Positions 52,255 through 60,152 of a DNA stretch of 64,000 nucleotides are shown in pieces. The stretch comes from Streptomyces longisporoflavus (GTDB lineage Bacteria > Actinomycetota > Actinomycetes > Streptomycetales > Streptomycetaceae), in NCBI RefSeq assembly GCF_014649775.1, contig NZ_BMTR01000026.1:1-64000 (forward strand), given 5' to 3'. A program made the translations under genes and the position numbers. The notes beneath the pieces were generated by a model, which searched no databases, was not told where the DNA came from, and saw only the letters and a program-made list of their open reading frames with translations. The stretch's first letter is position 1, and every line of letters begins with the position of its first letter.

Positions 52255-52563
52255 ATGTTGTTCTACGTCCAGATGAAGTGGAAGCACGAGGGACGCATCA
52301 CCCTCGACGAGCTGTGGGAGCTCGAACAGGACGAGGCGGCCCACGCCCAGGAGACGGTGGATTCCGGCTTCTGCGTGGGCATCTGGAAGGTCGCCGCACA
52401 GAAGCGCGTGATCGCCATCATCGACTCGCCGGACGCCGAGGAGCTCGACCGCACCGCGCTCGGCCGGCTCCCCATGCGGGAGTACCTGGAGTTCGAGACC
52501 GTCTGGCCGCTGCGCGACTACCTCGGCTTCGCCGAGGACGTCAAGCAGCGCTACAAGGTCTGA
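52255..52563 (+). CDS. Muconolactone-isomerase-like protein
   Basis: The 102-residue protein begins MLFYVQMKWKHEG, with IWKVAAQKRVIAIIDSPDAEEL and a C-terminal PMREYLEFETVWPLRDYLGF, matching the muconolactone delta-isomerase family, small ferredoxin-like-fold decamers of the beta-ketoadipate pathway. No other genes of that pathway are here, so the protein probably works as an isomerase or binding protein on a polyketide-type ring. GGGAG lies 9 bases before the ATG. It is in the middle of the plus-strand series. Confidence 0.82.
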   Translation: MLFYVQMKWKHEGRITLDELWELEQDEAAHAQETVDSGFCVGIWKVAAQKRVIAIIDSPDAEELDRTALGRLPMREYLEFETVWPLRDYLGFAEDVKQRYKV

Positions 52564-52586
52564 CCCGGAGCGGGGAGTCCGAGGAC

Positions 52587-53282
52587 GTGAACCGGGAACG
52601 CAACCGCACCGCCCTTGTCACCGGGGCCAATCGGGGCATCGGCCTGGAGACCTGTCGTCAGCTGGATCTGGCTGGTCTCGACGTCGTGCTCGCCTCGCGT
52701 GACCCCGACCGCGGCCGGGCAGCCGCACGGACGCTGAACAGCCCGCGCATCCGGGCGGAGGAACTGGACGTCACCGATGCCAAGAGCGTCCGGCGCTGCG
52801 CGGAGCGGCTGGACGACGCCGGGGTCGAGGTCGATGTCCTGGTCAACAACGCCGGGATCTATCCGACCGTCTCGTACTTCTCGCTCGACGAGGACGTCAT
52901 GCGCCGGGCCCTTGACGTGAACCTCATGGGGGCCTTCCACACCTGCCAGGCCTTCGTCCCCGACATGGTGCGGCGCGGTTACGGCAGGGTGGTCAACGTC
53001 TCCTCGGGGCTCGGCGCCCTCACCGAGAACGTGCCGTCGCCCGCGGCCTACGGCATCTCCAAGGCGGCGCTCAACGCGCTGACCCTGGTGGTGTCCGCCG
53101 CGGTCCCGCAGAGCGTGAAGGTCAACGCGGTCTGTCCGGGCTGGGTCCGTACGGACATGGGCGGCCGTGGCGCGCCGACCAGCGTCGAGAAGGGCGCCGA
53201 CACCGTGGCGTGGCTCGCGCGTCTTCCCGACTCCGGGCCCACCGGGGGCTTCTTCCGCAATCGCAGAAGGATCGACTGGTGA
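52587..53282 (+). CDS. Short-chain dehydrogenase (carbonyl-reductase-like)
   Basis: The 231-residue SDR has GANRGIGLETCRQL, VLVNNAGIYPT, Ser in NVSSGLGAL, YGISK and a CPGWVRTDMGG segment, as in carbonyl reductases. It should be NADP(H)-dependent. The GTG at 52587 has GAGGAC directly upstream; the longer frame upstream crosses the isomerase gene and is not used. Its stop (53280-53282) overlaps the next gene's GTG start by three bases. Confidence 0.86.
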   Translation: MNRERNRTALVTGANRGIGLETCRQLDLAGLDVVLASRDPDRGRAAARTLNSPRIRAEELDVTDAKSVRRCAERLDDAGVEVDVLVNNAGIYPTVSYFSLDEDVMRRALDVNLMGAFHTCQAFVPDMVRRGYGRVVNVSSGLGALTENVPSPAAYGISKAALNALTLVVSAAVPQSVKVNAVCPGWVRTDMGGRGAPTSVEKGADTVAWLARLPDSGPTGGFFRNRRRIDW

Positions 53283-53743
53283 GCGCGCTCCGCAAGGCCG
53301 CGATCGTGGTGGCCATCGCCGTCGCCGCCCTCACCGCGACGATCATGACGAGCGACTACGTGCGCGCGGTCGCCAAGGAAGCCGTACGCGACACACCCTC
53401 CGCGCACGACCCGGCGGCCCTCGCCGCGCTCGAACCGGCCGTGCGCGGCTATGTCGAGGCCGTCGACGCCGGGGACCCGGACGCCCTGGTCACCGTCTTC
53501 GCGCCGGATGCCACCGTCTCCGACACGGGCCGCGGCTTCCGTGGTCGCGCGGCGATCGGGGACTGGGCCCGCGACGAGGTGATCGGCGGCGAGCTGACCG
53601 TGCTGCGCACCACGCACGGGCCGAAGGGGCCCACGGTGCTCCTCCGCTTCGATCCCGAGGGGCTGATGGCCGGCTTCCGGGCCCGCTACACGTTCGACGT
53701 CGAGAACGACCTGATCACCCGGATCACCCTGCGCTACGCCTGA
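53279..53743 (+). CDS. Membrane-anchored NTF2-like protein
   Basis: The 154-residue protein starts with a hydrophobic segment (AAIVVAIAVAALTATIM) that could anchor it or act as a signal. The rest is an NTF2-like domain: VRGYVEAVDAGDPDALVTVF, FRGRAAIGDWARDEVIGGEL, and ENDLITRITLRYA. It shares DWAR(D/N)EVIGG(E/K)LTVL with the lipoprotein encoded next, so the pair arose by duplication. The GTG start overlaps the SDR stop. Function is not known; an extracytoplasmic ligand-binding role would fit. Confidence 0.8.
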   Translation: MSALRKAAIVVAIAVAALTATIMTSDYVRAVAKEAVRDTPSAHDPAALAALEPAVRGYVEAVDAGDPDALVTVFAPDATVSDTGRGFRGRAAIGDWARDEVIGGELTVLRTTHGPKGPTVLLRFDPEGLMAGFRARYTFDVENDLITRITLRYA

Positions 53744-53768
53744 ACCGTCGACTCCCTCAGGAGCCATC

Positions 53769-54284
53769 ATGCCGAGCACCCGACCCCTGATCCCCGCCCT
53801 CGCCCTGTCCGCCGCGCTGCTGCTCGCAGGCTGCTCGGAGGGCTCCTCCGACCAGCCGGACAGCCCGTCCGGCTCCACCCAGCAGGCCGCGGCCCCCGAC
53901 AAGGACGCCAAAGACACCAAAGACACCAAGGACTCCAAGGCCACCAAAGACGAGAACCGGAAGGACGAGGGAGTGGAACCCGCGGCCCAGGCCTATGTCG
54001 ACGCCGTGGCCGACGAGGACCTCGAAGGACTGGTGGACGCCTTCCACTCCGACGCCCAACTCACGGACGTAGGAAGGAAGTTCAACGGCCACGACGAGAT
54101 CCGCGACTGGGCCCGCAATGAGGTCATCGGCGGCAAGCTCACCGTCCTGAAGGACACCCCCCAGAGCAACGGCACCACGCTGCTCGTGCGCTTCGCTCCC
54201 GGCGGCACCGGCGGCTTCGAGGCCAACTACGAGTTCCAGGTGCGCGACGGCCGCATAGCCAAGCTCAACCTCCAGTACGCCTGA
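53769..54284 (+). CDS. Lipoprotein with NTF2-like domain
   Basis: The 171-residue protein has a signal peptide with a clear lipobox (LLAGC, Cys near residue 22), then a Lys/Asp repeat linker (KDTKDTKDSKATKDE) and an NTF2-like domain with YVDAVADEDLEGLVDAF and IRDWARNEVIGGKLTVL. It should sit on the outer face of the membrane. It is paralogous to the preceding protein. Export of an NTF2-like domain beside polyketide genes is uncommon and suggests a late or extracellular step or binding. Confidence 0.85.
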   Translation: MPSTRPLIPALALSAALLLAGCSEGSSDQPDSPSGSTQQAAAPDKDAKDTKDTKDSKATKDENRKDEGVEPAAQAYVDAVADEDLEGLVDAFHSDAQLTDVGRKFNGHDEIRDWARNEVIGGKLTVLKDTPQSNGTTLLVRFAPGGTGGFEANYEFQVRDGRIAKLNLQYA

Positions 54285-54392
54285 TCGCTCGGTCGCCGTC
54301 CAAGTTCACCGGCTCAGTCACCGGCTCAGTCGCCTGATCGCTGATCGCGCCTTCCCGTACCGCTTCCGTCCCCCTCACAAGGAGTGGCTCTC

Positions 54393-55646
54393 ATGAGTAC
54401 CGCCACCGCAACGGGGCCCGGCGAGACCCGCAACAAGCTCGCCCTGGGCGCCCTCGGCCTGGGCGCCTTCGTCATCGGCACCGCCGAGCTGGTCATCGTC
54501 GGCGTCCTCAACCTCATCGCCGACGATCTGGACGTCTCGCTGAGCACGGCGGGCCTGCTGGTCACCGCCTACGCGCTCGGCATCTCCATCGGTGGCCCGA
54601 TCGTCACGGCCGCGACCATCAAGGTGCCGCGCCGCACCCTGCTGTGGGGCGCGCTCGTCGTCTTCGTCCTCGGCAACCTCGCCGCAGTCTTCGCCGGGAT
54701 CTTCGGCCTGCTCGTCGTCGCCCGGGTGCTGTGCGGCGCCCTGCACGGCCTGTTCCTGGGTGCCGCGTCCGCCGTCGCCACCAGCCTGGTCGCCCCCGAG
54801 CACCGCGGTCAGGCCGTCGGCCTGGTCTTCGGCGGCATCTCCGTGTCGACGGTGCTCGGTGTGCCGCTCGGCACGCTCCTCGGCCAGAACCTGGGCTGGC
54901 AGGCCACGTTCGCCGGTGTGGTCGTCCTCGGCCTCGTCGCCCTCGCCGTGATCATGGCCTTCGTGCCGTCCGTCGCGAGCACCGGCTCGACCGACCTCGC
55001 CTCCCAGGCCAAGCACGCCTTCCACCCCAGGGTGCTCGCCATGCTGGCGGCCGAAGTCCTGCTCATGGGCTCCCAGTTCATCGCCTTCACCTATCTGGCG
55101 GCGTTCCTGGAGGACGTCACGGGCATCGAGGGCGCCGCGGTCAGCGCCTTCCTGATGATCTTCGGTGTGTTCAGCGCCATCGGCACCATCGCCGGCGGAC
55201 GCTTCGCCGACATCAACGCCTCGCGCACCCTGCTCATCGGCAACAGCGTGCTCATCGTGGCCCTGCTCGGCCTCTACTTCTTCCGGGAGAGCCCGCTGCT
55301 CGTCGGCGTGGCCCTCGCGGCCTGGGGCATCGTCGGCTTCGGTGTCACTCCCTCGCTCCAGCTGCGCGTCATCTCGCTGGCCGGCGAAGGCGCCGACCTG
55401 GGCGCCACCCTGGGCGCGTCCGCCGCGAACGTGGGTGTCGCTTCGGGTGCCGCGGTCGGCGGCTGGGCCCTCGCCTCCTTCGGCATCGCCGATGTCCCGC
55501 TGACCGCGCTGATCTTCTCCGTCATCGCGCTGCCCGCCGTATGGGCCACGCGCTTCCTCAAGGTGCCCGTCGCGCAGGGCCCGGCCGCCGGTCCCGCGCC
55601 GGCCGCCGCCGCGAGCGACAACACGCCCGTTTCCGCCAGCAGTTGA
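54393..55646 (+). CDS. MFS exporter (AraJ/NepI-like, 12 TMS)
   Basis: The 417-residue membrane protein has GALGLGAFVIGTAELVIVG, AGLLVTAYALGISIGGPI, RVLCGALHGLFLGAASAVA and SAFLMIFGVFSAIGTIAGGRF, as in 12-TMS sugar-efflux/AraJ-type MFS proteins. It should export a small molecule in exchange for protons, and is the second exporter of the window. AAGGAG lies 8 bases before ATG 54393. It is followed after 49 bp by the ThDP enzyme gene. Confidence 0.92.
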   Translation: MSTATATGPGETRNKLALGALGLGAFVIGTAELVIVGVLNLIADDLDVSLSTAGLLVTAYALGISIGGPIVTAATIKVPRRTLLWGALVVFVLGNLAAVFAGIFGLLVVARVLCGALHGLFLGAASAVATSLVAPEHRGQAVGLVFGGISVSTVLGVPLGTLLGQNLGWQATFAGVVVLGLVALAVIMAFVPSVASTGSTDLASQAKHAFHPRVLAMLAAEVLLMGSQFIAFTYLAAFLEDVTGIEGAAVSAFLMIFGVFSAIGTIAGGRFADINASRTLLIGNSVLIVALLGLYFFRESPLLVGVALAAWGIVGFGVTPSLQLRVISLAGEGADLGATLGASAANVGVASGAAVGGWALASFGIADVPLTALIFSVIALPAVWATRFLKVPVAQGPAAGPAPAAAASDNTPVSASS

Positions 55647-55695
55647 GCCCCGTAACACGCCCCGCATCCCAGAAATCCCCGTCAGGAGTAACGAC

Positions 55696-57342
55696 GTGAC
55701 CGACACCGGCCACCAGACCGTACGCGAAGCCACCCTGGATGTACTGCGGCAACTGGGCCTCACCACGATCTTCAGCAATCCGAGCCACAGCGAGATGAAG
55801 CTGTTCGAGGCCTGGCCCGACGACGAGTTCCGTTTCGTGATGGGTCTCCAGGAGGCGTCGGTCGTCGGCATGGCCGACGGCTACGCCCAGGCCACCGGCG
55901 AACCCTCCCTGGTCATCATCAACGGCGGCCCGGGCCTCGCCAATGCCATGGGCAGCGTCTACACCGCCGCGTCGGCGAAGACCCCGATGGTGATCCTCGG
56001 CGGGCAGCAGGCCCGCAAGATGCTGCTCGGCGAGCCGTTCCTGGTCGCCAAGGACTCCACCCAGCTGCCGAAGCCGTACATCAAGTGGGCCGGTGAGCCC
56101 GCCCGGCCGCAGGACGTCCCGGCGATGATCGCCCAGGCGTACCAGATCGCCAAGCAGGCCCCGCAGGGCCCGGTGTTCGTCTCCGTCCCCGAGGACGACT
56201 GGGTCAGGCCCGCCGACCCGAACCCGGTGCGGATCGCCCGGGTGACCAGCGCGGTCGCTCCGTCCGACGAGGCACTCGCGGAGATCGCCGCGGCCCTGGA
56301 CGGCGCCGAGCGGCCCGGCATCGTCGCCGGCGGCCCCGTCGACGCGCAGGGGGCACGCGGCGCCCTGATCGAACTCGCGGAGAAGCTCAACGCCCGGGTG
56401 TGGGGCGCGCCGGTGTGGAACCGCGGCGCCTTCCCCGAGAACCACCCGCTCTTCGCGGGTGTCCTGCCGCCCATCCCCGAGCTGATCGGCGAGCGGCTCT
56501 CGGCGCAGCACGATGTGGTCGTGGTGTTCGGCGGCCCGGCGTTCACCCTGTTCACGGCCTGGGACCTCTTCTCGACCGCGCCGGCCGACCTCGACCGCAG
56601 CCCGCGCCCGACGCTGCCGGACTCGGTGCGGTTCCTGCACGTGACCGACGATCCGCAGGCCGCCGCGGCGACGCTCGCCGATCACAGCTTCGTCGCCCCG
56701 CCGGGAGCGGTCGTCAAGGCGCTGGTCCCGCGCGTCACGCAGCGGGAGCGGGCGGAACTCGCCCCCGTGCGCGAGCCGGTGGCGGTCCCTGAGCCGTCCA
56801 CCCCGCTGACCCAGGCGTACCTCTTCCACCTGCTGTCCAAGGAACTCCCCGACGACGCGGTGCTCTTCGAGGAACTGCCCATCGCCCGCGCCGACTTCCA
56901 CGAGCAGATCCCGCTGGGCGCCGACAACGGCTACTTCGCCACGGCCAGCGGCGCGCTCGGCTTCCCCTTCGCCGGCGCCGTCGGCTACGCGATCGCCAGG
57001 CCCGACCGGCGCGCCGTGGTCGTCGTGGGCGAGGGCTCCGCCCAGTACACGCTGCACGCGCTGTGGACCGCGGCCCAGCAGAACGCGCCGGTGACGTTCG
57101 TCATCCCGGACAACTCGGGCTATCTGTCGCTCAAGTACTACTTGCAGGACCAGAAGTCCTGGGAGAAGGGGTACGACCTCAGCGGCGTCGACATGGCCCA
57201 GCTGGCCCGCGGCTTCGGGGTGCGCGGCGAGCGGATCACGACGCCCGAGGGGCTCCAGGAAGCGCTCAGGGACTCCCTGAACGCGGAAGGTCCTGTCCTG
57301 CTCGACGTCATGGTCGACGACCCCGGCCTGTTCCGGCTCTGA
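55696..57342 (+). CDS. ThDP-dependent enzyme, benzoylformate-decarboxylase-like
   Basis: The 548-residue protein has the three domains of ThDP decarboxylases, close in length to benzoylformate decarboxylase (528). The N-terminal cofactor-activating Glu is present (SNPSHSEMKLF) and a His in ENHPLFAGV matches BFD His281. By eye the BFD Ser26 and His70 positions are His and Asn, so substrate or chemistry differs. The ThDP motif reads GEGSA...IPDNSGY where GDGS...NN is usual. It may decarboxylate a 2-keto acid or join acyl groups (acyloin). GTG start with CAGGAG. It is followed 14 bp later by a cupin gene. Confidence 0.85.
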   Translation: MTDTGHQTVREATLDVLRQLGLTTIFSNPSHSEMKLFEAWPDDEFRFVMGLQEASVVGMADGYAQATGEPSLVIINGGPGLANAMGSVYTAASAKTPMVILGGQQARKMLLGEPFLVAKDSTQLPKPYIKWAGEPARPQDVPAMIAQAYQIAKQAPQGPVFVSVPEDDWVRPADPNPVRIARVTSAVAPSDEALAEIAAALDGAERPGIVAGGPVDAQGARGALIELAEKLNARVWGAPVWNRGAFPENHPLFAGVLPPIPELIGERLSAQHDVVVVFGGPAFTLFTAWDLFSTAPADLDRSPRPTLPDSVRFLHVTDDPQAAAATLADHSFVAPPGAVVKALVPRVTQRERAELAPVREPVAVPEPSTPLTQAYLFHLLSKELPDDAVLFEELPIARADFHEQIPLGADNGYFATASGALGFPFAGAVGYAIARPDRRAVVVVGEGSAQYTLHALWTAAQQNAPVTFVIPDNSGYLSLKYYLQDQKSWEKGYDLSGVDMAQLARGFGVRGERITTPEGLQEALRDSLNAEGPVLLDVMVDDPGLFRL

Positions 57343-57356
57343 GGAAGGAAACGCCC

Positions 57357-57872
57357 ATGACCACCACGTCCCAGCCCCTCGGGGCCGACGAGGCGCCCTA
57401 CCACCCGGAGGGCGACGTCATTCACCAGGCCGCGGGTCAAGGCAAGTCCATTTGGTTCGGCGACGCCATCTACACCTTCAAGGCGACGCGCGAGAACACC
57501 AACGGGTCGCTGACGCTCGCCGAGGCGACCGTGCCGCCCGGCGGCGGACCGCCGCCGCACATCCACCCCCATGCCGACGAGGCGTTCTTCATCCTCAACG
57601 GCACCATCGAGTTCCTCAACGGCGAGAAGACGTTCCTCGCCGGTGACGGCGACTTCGTGTTCGTGCCGCGCGGCACCCGGCACCGGTTCCGCAACGTCGG
57701 CGTCCAGACCGCGCGGCTCCTGTTCATGTTCACGCCCGCCTACCTGGAGAAGTTCTTCATGGAGATCGGCCAGGAGGCACGCGCCGGTGAGGCGCCGCTG
57801 CCCCTGACCCCCGAGCAGCAGCGGCAGATCGTGGATCTCGCACCGCGGCACGATCTCCAGTTGTCGCTGTGA
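57357..57872 (+). CDS. Cupin-domain protein
   Basis: The 171-residue protein has one cupin barrel: PPPHIHPHADEAFFILNGTIEF carries the first metal motif (G(X)5HXH(X)3-4E(X)6G) and FVFVPRGTRHRFRN the second. It should bind Fe, Mn or Zn. Quercetin-dioxygenase-like oxidation, isomerisation and sensing are all known for such proteins. It lies between the ThDP enzyme and the oxidoreductase, with which it is probably co-translated. GAGGAAGG is about 8 bases upstream. Confidence 0.88.
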   Translation: MTTTSQPLGADEAPYHPEGDVIHQAAGQGKSIWFGDAIYTFKATRENTNGSLTLAEATVPPGGGPPPHIHPHADEAFFILNGTIEFLNGEKTFLAGDGDFVFVPRGTRHRFRNVGVQTARLLFMFTPAYLEKFFMEIGQEARAGEAPLPLTPEQQRQIVDLAPRHDLQLSL

Positions 57873-57886
57873 GGGAGGCGAACGGC

Positions 57887-58831
57887 ATGGCCGGCCAGGA
57901 CACCATGCAGGCGGCCGTCATCGACGGCTTCGGCGCACCCGGCGTACTGCACGCCGCAGCTCACCCCGTGCCGGTACCGGGCGAGGGAGAGGTCCTCGTC
58001 CGCGTCCATGCAGCGGGCGTCAACGCGATCGACTGGGCGACGCGGGCGGGCCAGGGGGTGGGTGTGTCCGCCTTCCCGGCCGTGCTCGGCTGGGACATCT
58101 CCGGGACCGTCGCCGCCGTCGGGCCCGGCACCTCGCGGCTGCGGGTGGGCGACGCCGTGTTCGGCATGCCGCGCTTTCCCGGTCTAGCGGGCGGATACGC
58201 GCAGTTCGCGGTCGCCGACGAGAACGAACTGGCGCTCAAGCCCGCCGGGGTCGACGACGTCGTGGCCGCGTCGGCGCCGATGGTGGTGCTCACCGCCTGG
58301 CAGACGCTGTACGAGCACGGCGGCCTGGAAAGCGGGCAGCGCGTCCTGGTGCAGGGTGCGTCGGGCGGCGTCGGACACATCGCCGTCCAGCTGGCCGCGG
58401 CGGCCGGCGCCGAGGTCATCGGCACCGCGTCCGTCGCGAACCACGGCTTCGTACGTTCCCTCGGCGCGCACGACGTGGTCGAGCACGACGCCGTCGGCCG
58501 CTCCGCCAAGGACGTCGACATCGCGGTGGACCCGCGGGGCGGCGCCGACTTCCGGCAGCTCCTCGACGTGCTGCGCCCCGGCGGGATCGTCGTCACCCTC
58601 AAGGGAGAGGCGGACGGTCACCGGGCCGCCGCACGGGAACGCGGGGTGCGCGCCGGTTTCACGTACGTACGCCCGAACCGCGCGGTCCTGGAGCAGGCGG
58701 CCCCCATGCTCGCCGACGGGCGGCTGCAACCGTACGTGCAGGAGGTGCTGCCCCTGGAGGGGGCGGCCCGCGCGCACGAGATCGGCGAGCAGGGCCATGT
58801 ACGCGGGCGCCTGGTCCTCGACCTGCGCTGA
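57887..58831 (+). CDS. MDR-family NADPH:quinone oxidoreductase-like enzyme
   Basis: The 314-residue protein has VRVHAAGVNAIDW, GWDISGTVAAVGPG, VLTAWQTLYEHGGLESG and LVQGASGGVGHIAVQLA, the pattern of zinc-free quinone/enoyl reductases. It is in the same family as the protein at 35173-36099. ATG 57887 is preferred because GGGAGG is 8 bases upstream; a GTG at 57869 overlapping the cupin stop is possible. It probably reduces a quinone or enone intermediate. Confidence 0.87.
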   Translation: MAGQDTMQAAVIDGFGAPGVLHAAAHPVPVPGEGEVLVRVHAAGVNAIDWATRAGQGVGVSAFPAVLGWDISGTVAAVGPGTSRLRVGDAVFGMPRFPGLAGGYAQFAVADENELALKPAGVDDVVAASAPMVVLTAWQTLYEHGGLESGQRVLVQGASGGVGHIAVQLAAAAGAEVIGTASVANHGFVRSLGAHDVVEHDAVGRSAKDVDIAVDPRGGADFRQLLDVLRPGGIVVTLKGEADGHRAAARERGVRAGFTYVRPNRAVLEQAAPMLADGRLQPYVQEVLPLEGAARAHEIGEQGHVRGRLVLDLR

Positions 58832-58895
58832 CCCGGTCCCAGGGCCCCAAGGCCGCAAGGACCCCGACCCCCGACCAAAGAAACGAGGAAGCCCG

Positions 58896-59732
58896 ATGAT
58901 CCTGGTCACCGGCGCCACCGGGCACGTGGGCGGCGAGGTGCTCGCCCACCTGCTGCCCGCGGCGGACGCCCCGCCGCGGGCCCTGGTGCGCGACCCCGCC
59001 ACGGCCGCGCTGCCACCGACGGTCGAGGCCGTCACCGGCGACCTGAACCGGCCCCAGTCGCTGCGCCCCGCGCTCGACGGCGTGGACGGCGTCTTCCTGC
59101 TGCCGGGCTACCCGGACATGCCCGGTCTGCTCACCGAGATCCGGCGGGCCGGGGTCGGTCACGTGGTGCTGCTCTCCAGCATCGCCGCGCCGGACGGCGA
59201 CCTCGACAACGCGATCTCGGCCATGATGATCCGCTCCGAGGAGGCCGTACGCGCCTCCGGCGTGCCGTGGACGATCCTGCGGCCCAGCGGTTTCATGTCG
59301 AACACCTTCCAGTGGACGGAGCAGCTGGCCGCGGGGGACACCGTGCGCGCGGCGTTCCCCGGCGTGGCCGTCGCCATGATCGACCCGGCGGACATCGGCG
59401 CGGTCGCCGCCCGGGTCCTGCTCGACGAGGCCCACCACGGTCTGGCCCACGCCCTCAGCGGCCCCGAGCCCCTGCTGCCGGCGGACCGGGTGCGCGTCCT
59501 GGGCGAGGTGCTCGGCCGCAAGCTCCGCTTCGAGGGCCAGTCCAACGAAGAGGCCCGCAGCGAAATGGTCGAGCAGGGCGTTCCCGCCCCGTACATCGAG
59601 GCCTTCTTCCGCTACTACGCGGACGGCACCCTCGACGACTCCCAAGTGCGCCCGACCGTAAGGGAGTTGCTCGGCCGGGGGCCCCGCACCTTCGAGCAGT
59701 GGGCGCGGCAGCACGCGAGCACCTTCCGCTGA
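58896..59732 (+). CDS. NmrA-like NAD(P)-binding reductase
   Basis: The 278-residue protein has GATGHVGGEVL, ALVRDPATAAL, VVLLSSIAAPDG and GVPWTILRPSGFMSN, clearly related to the NmrA-like protein at 20856-21725. Both share the R-D-P and WTILRP motifs and a C-terminal LGRxPRTF-type end (LLGRGPRTFEQWA against VLGRAPRSFATWA). Related enzymes reduce polyketide quinones or enones. ATG 58896 follows GAGGAAG. Confidence 0.86.
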   Translation: MILVTGATGHVGGEVLAHLLPAADAPPRALVRDPATAALPPTVEAVTGDLNRPQSLRPALDGVDGVFLLPGYPDMPGLLTEIRRAGVGHVVLLSSIAAPDGDLDNAISAMMIRSEEAVRASGVPWTILRPSGFMSNTFQWTEQLAAGDTVRAAFPGVAVAMIDPADIGAVAARVLLDEAHHGLAHALSGPEPLLPADRVRVLGEVLGRKLRFEGQSNEEARSEMVEQGVPAPYIEAFFRYYADGTLDDSQVRPTVRELLGRGPRTFEQWARQHASTFR

Positions 59733-59779
59733 CCCCGGCCCCGCATACACATCAACCGACCCCTGAAGGAGTGTCCGCC

Positions 59780-60085
59780 GTGACCACCACAGTGGAGACC
59801 GTACGTTTCAAGCTGACCCCCGGTTTCGACGCCGCCGCGTTCGCCGAGCTCGACCGGTCGGTCGAGAACGACTACATGGCCAAGCAGCCGGGCTTCGTCT
59901 CGCGGGAGGTGACCCGCAACGACGACGGCGAGTATCTGGTGATCGTGCACTGGGCCACCGTCCAGGACGCCGACGCCACCATGCAGGGCTTCTTCGGGGC
60001 CTCGCAGACCCGGGACTTCCTGGCCGCCATCGACAAGACGACGGTGGTGTCGGGCCGGTATGCGCAGCTGAGCAGCAGCAACTGA
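59780..60085 (+). CDS. Small ABM-like (dimeric alpha/beta-barrel) protein
   Basis: The 101-residue protein has VRFKLTPGFDAAAFAELD, ENDYMAKQPGFVSREVTRN, EYLVIVHWATVQDADATM and VVSGRYAQLSS, the layout of dimeric alpha/beta-barrel proteins (ABM or EthD-like). It may be a cofactor-free monooxygenase or an isomerase/binding protein. GTG 59780 has GAAGGAG about 8 bases upstream. Last gene of the plus-strand series, which a hairpin ends. Confidence 0.78.
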   Translation: MTTTVETVRFKLTPGFDAAAFAELDRSVENDYMAKQPGFVSREVTRNDDGEYLVIVHWATVQDADATMQGFFGASQTRDFLAAIDKTTVVSGRYAQLSSSN

Positions 60086-60107
60086 ACAGCAACCGGACGC
60101 GGGGCGG

Positions 60108-60145
60108 AGCCCGTTGCCGTGACGCACGCGTCGCGGCAACGGGCT
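60108..60145. terminator. Bidirectional hairpin terminator
   Basis: Twelve-base outer arms (60108-60119 and 60134-60145) pair perfectly, with a 5-bp inner stem continuing (60121-60125 with 60128-60132). It lies between convergent genes at the end of the large plus-strand operon. Confidence 0.85.
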
Positions 60146-60152
60146 TCGTCGT

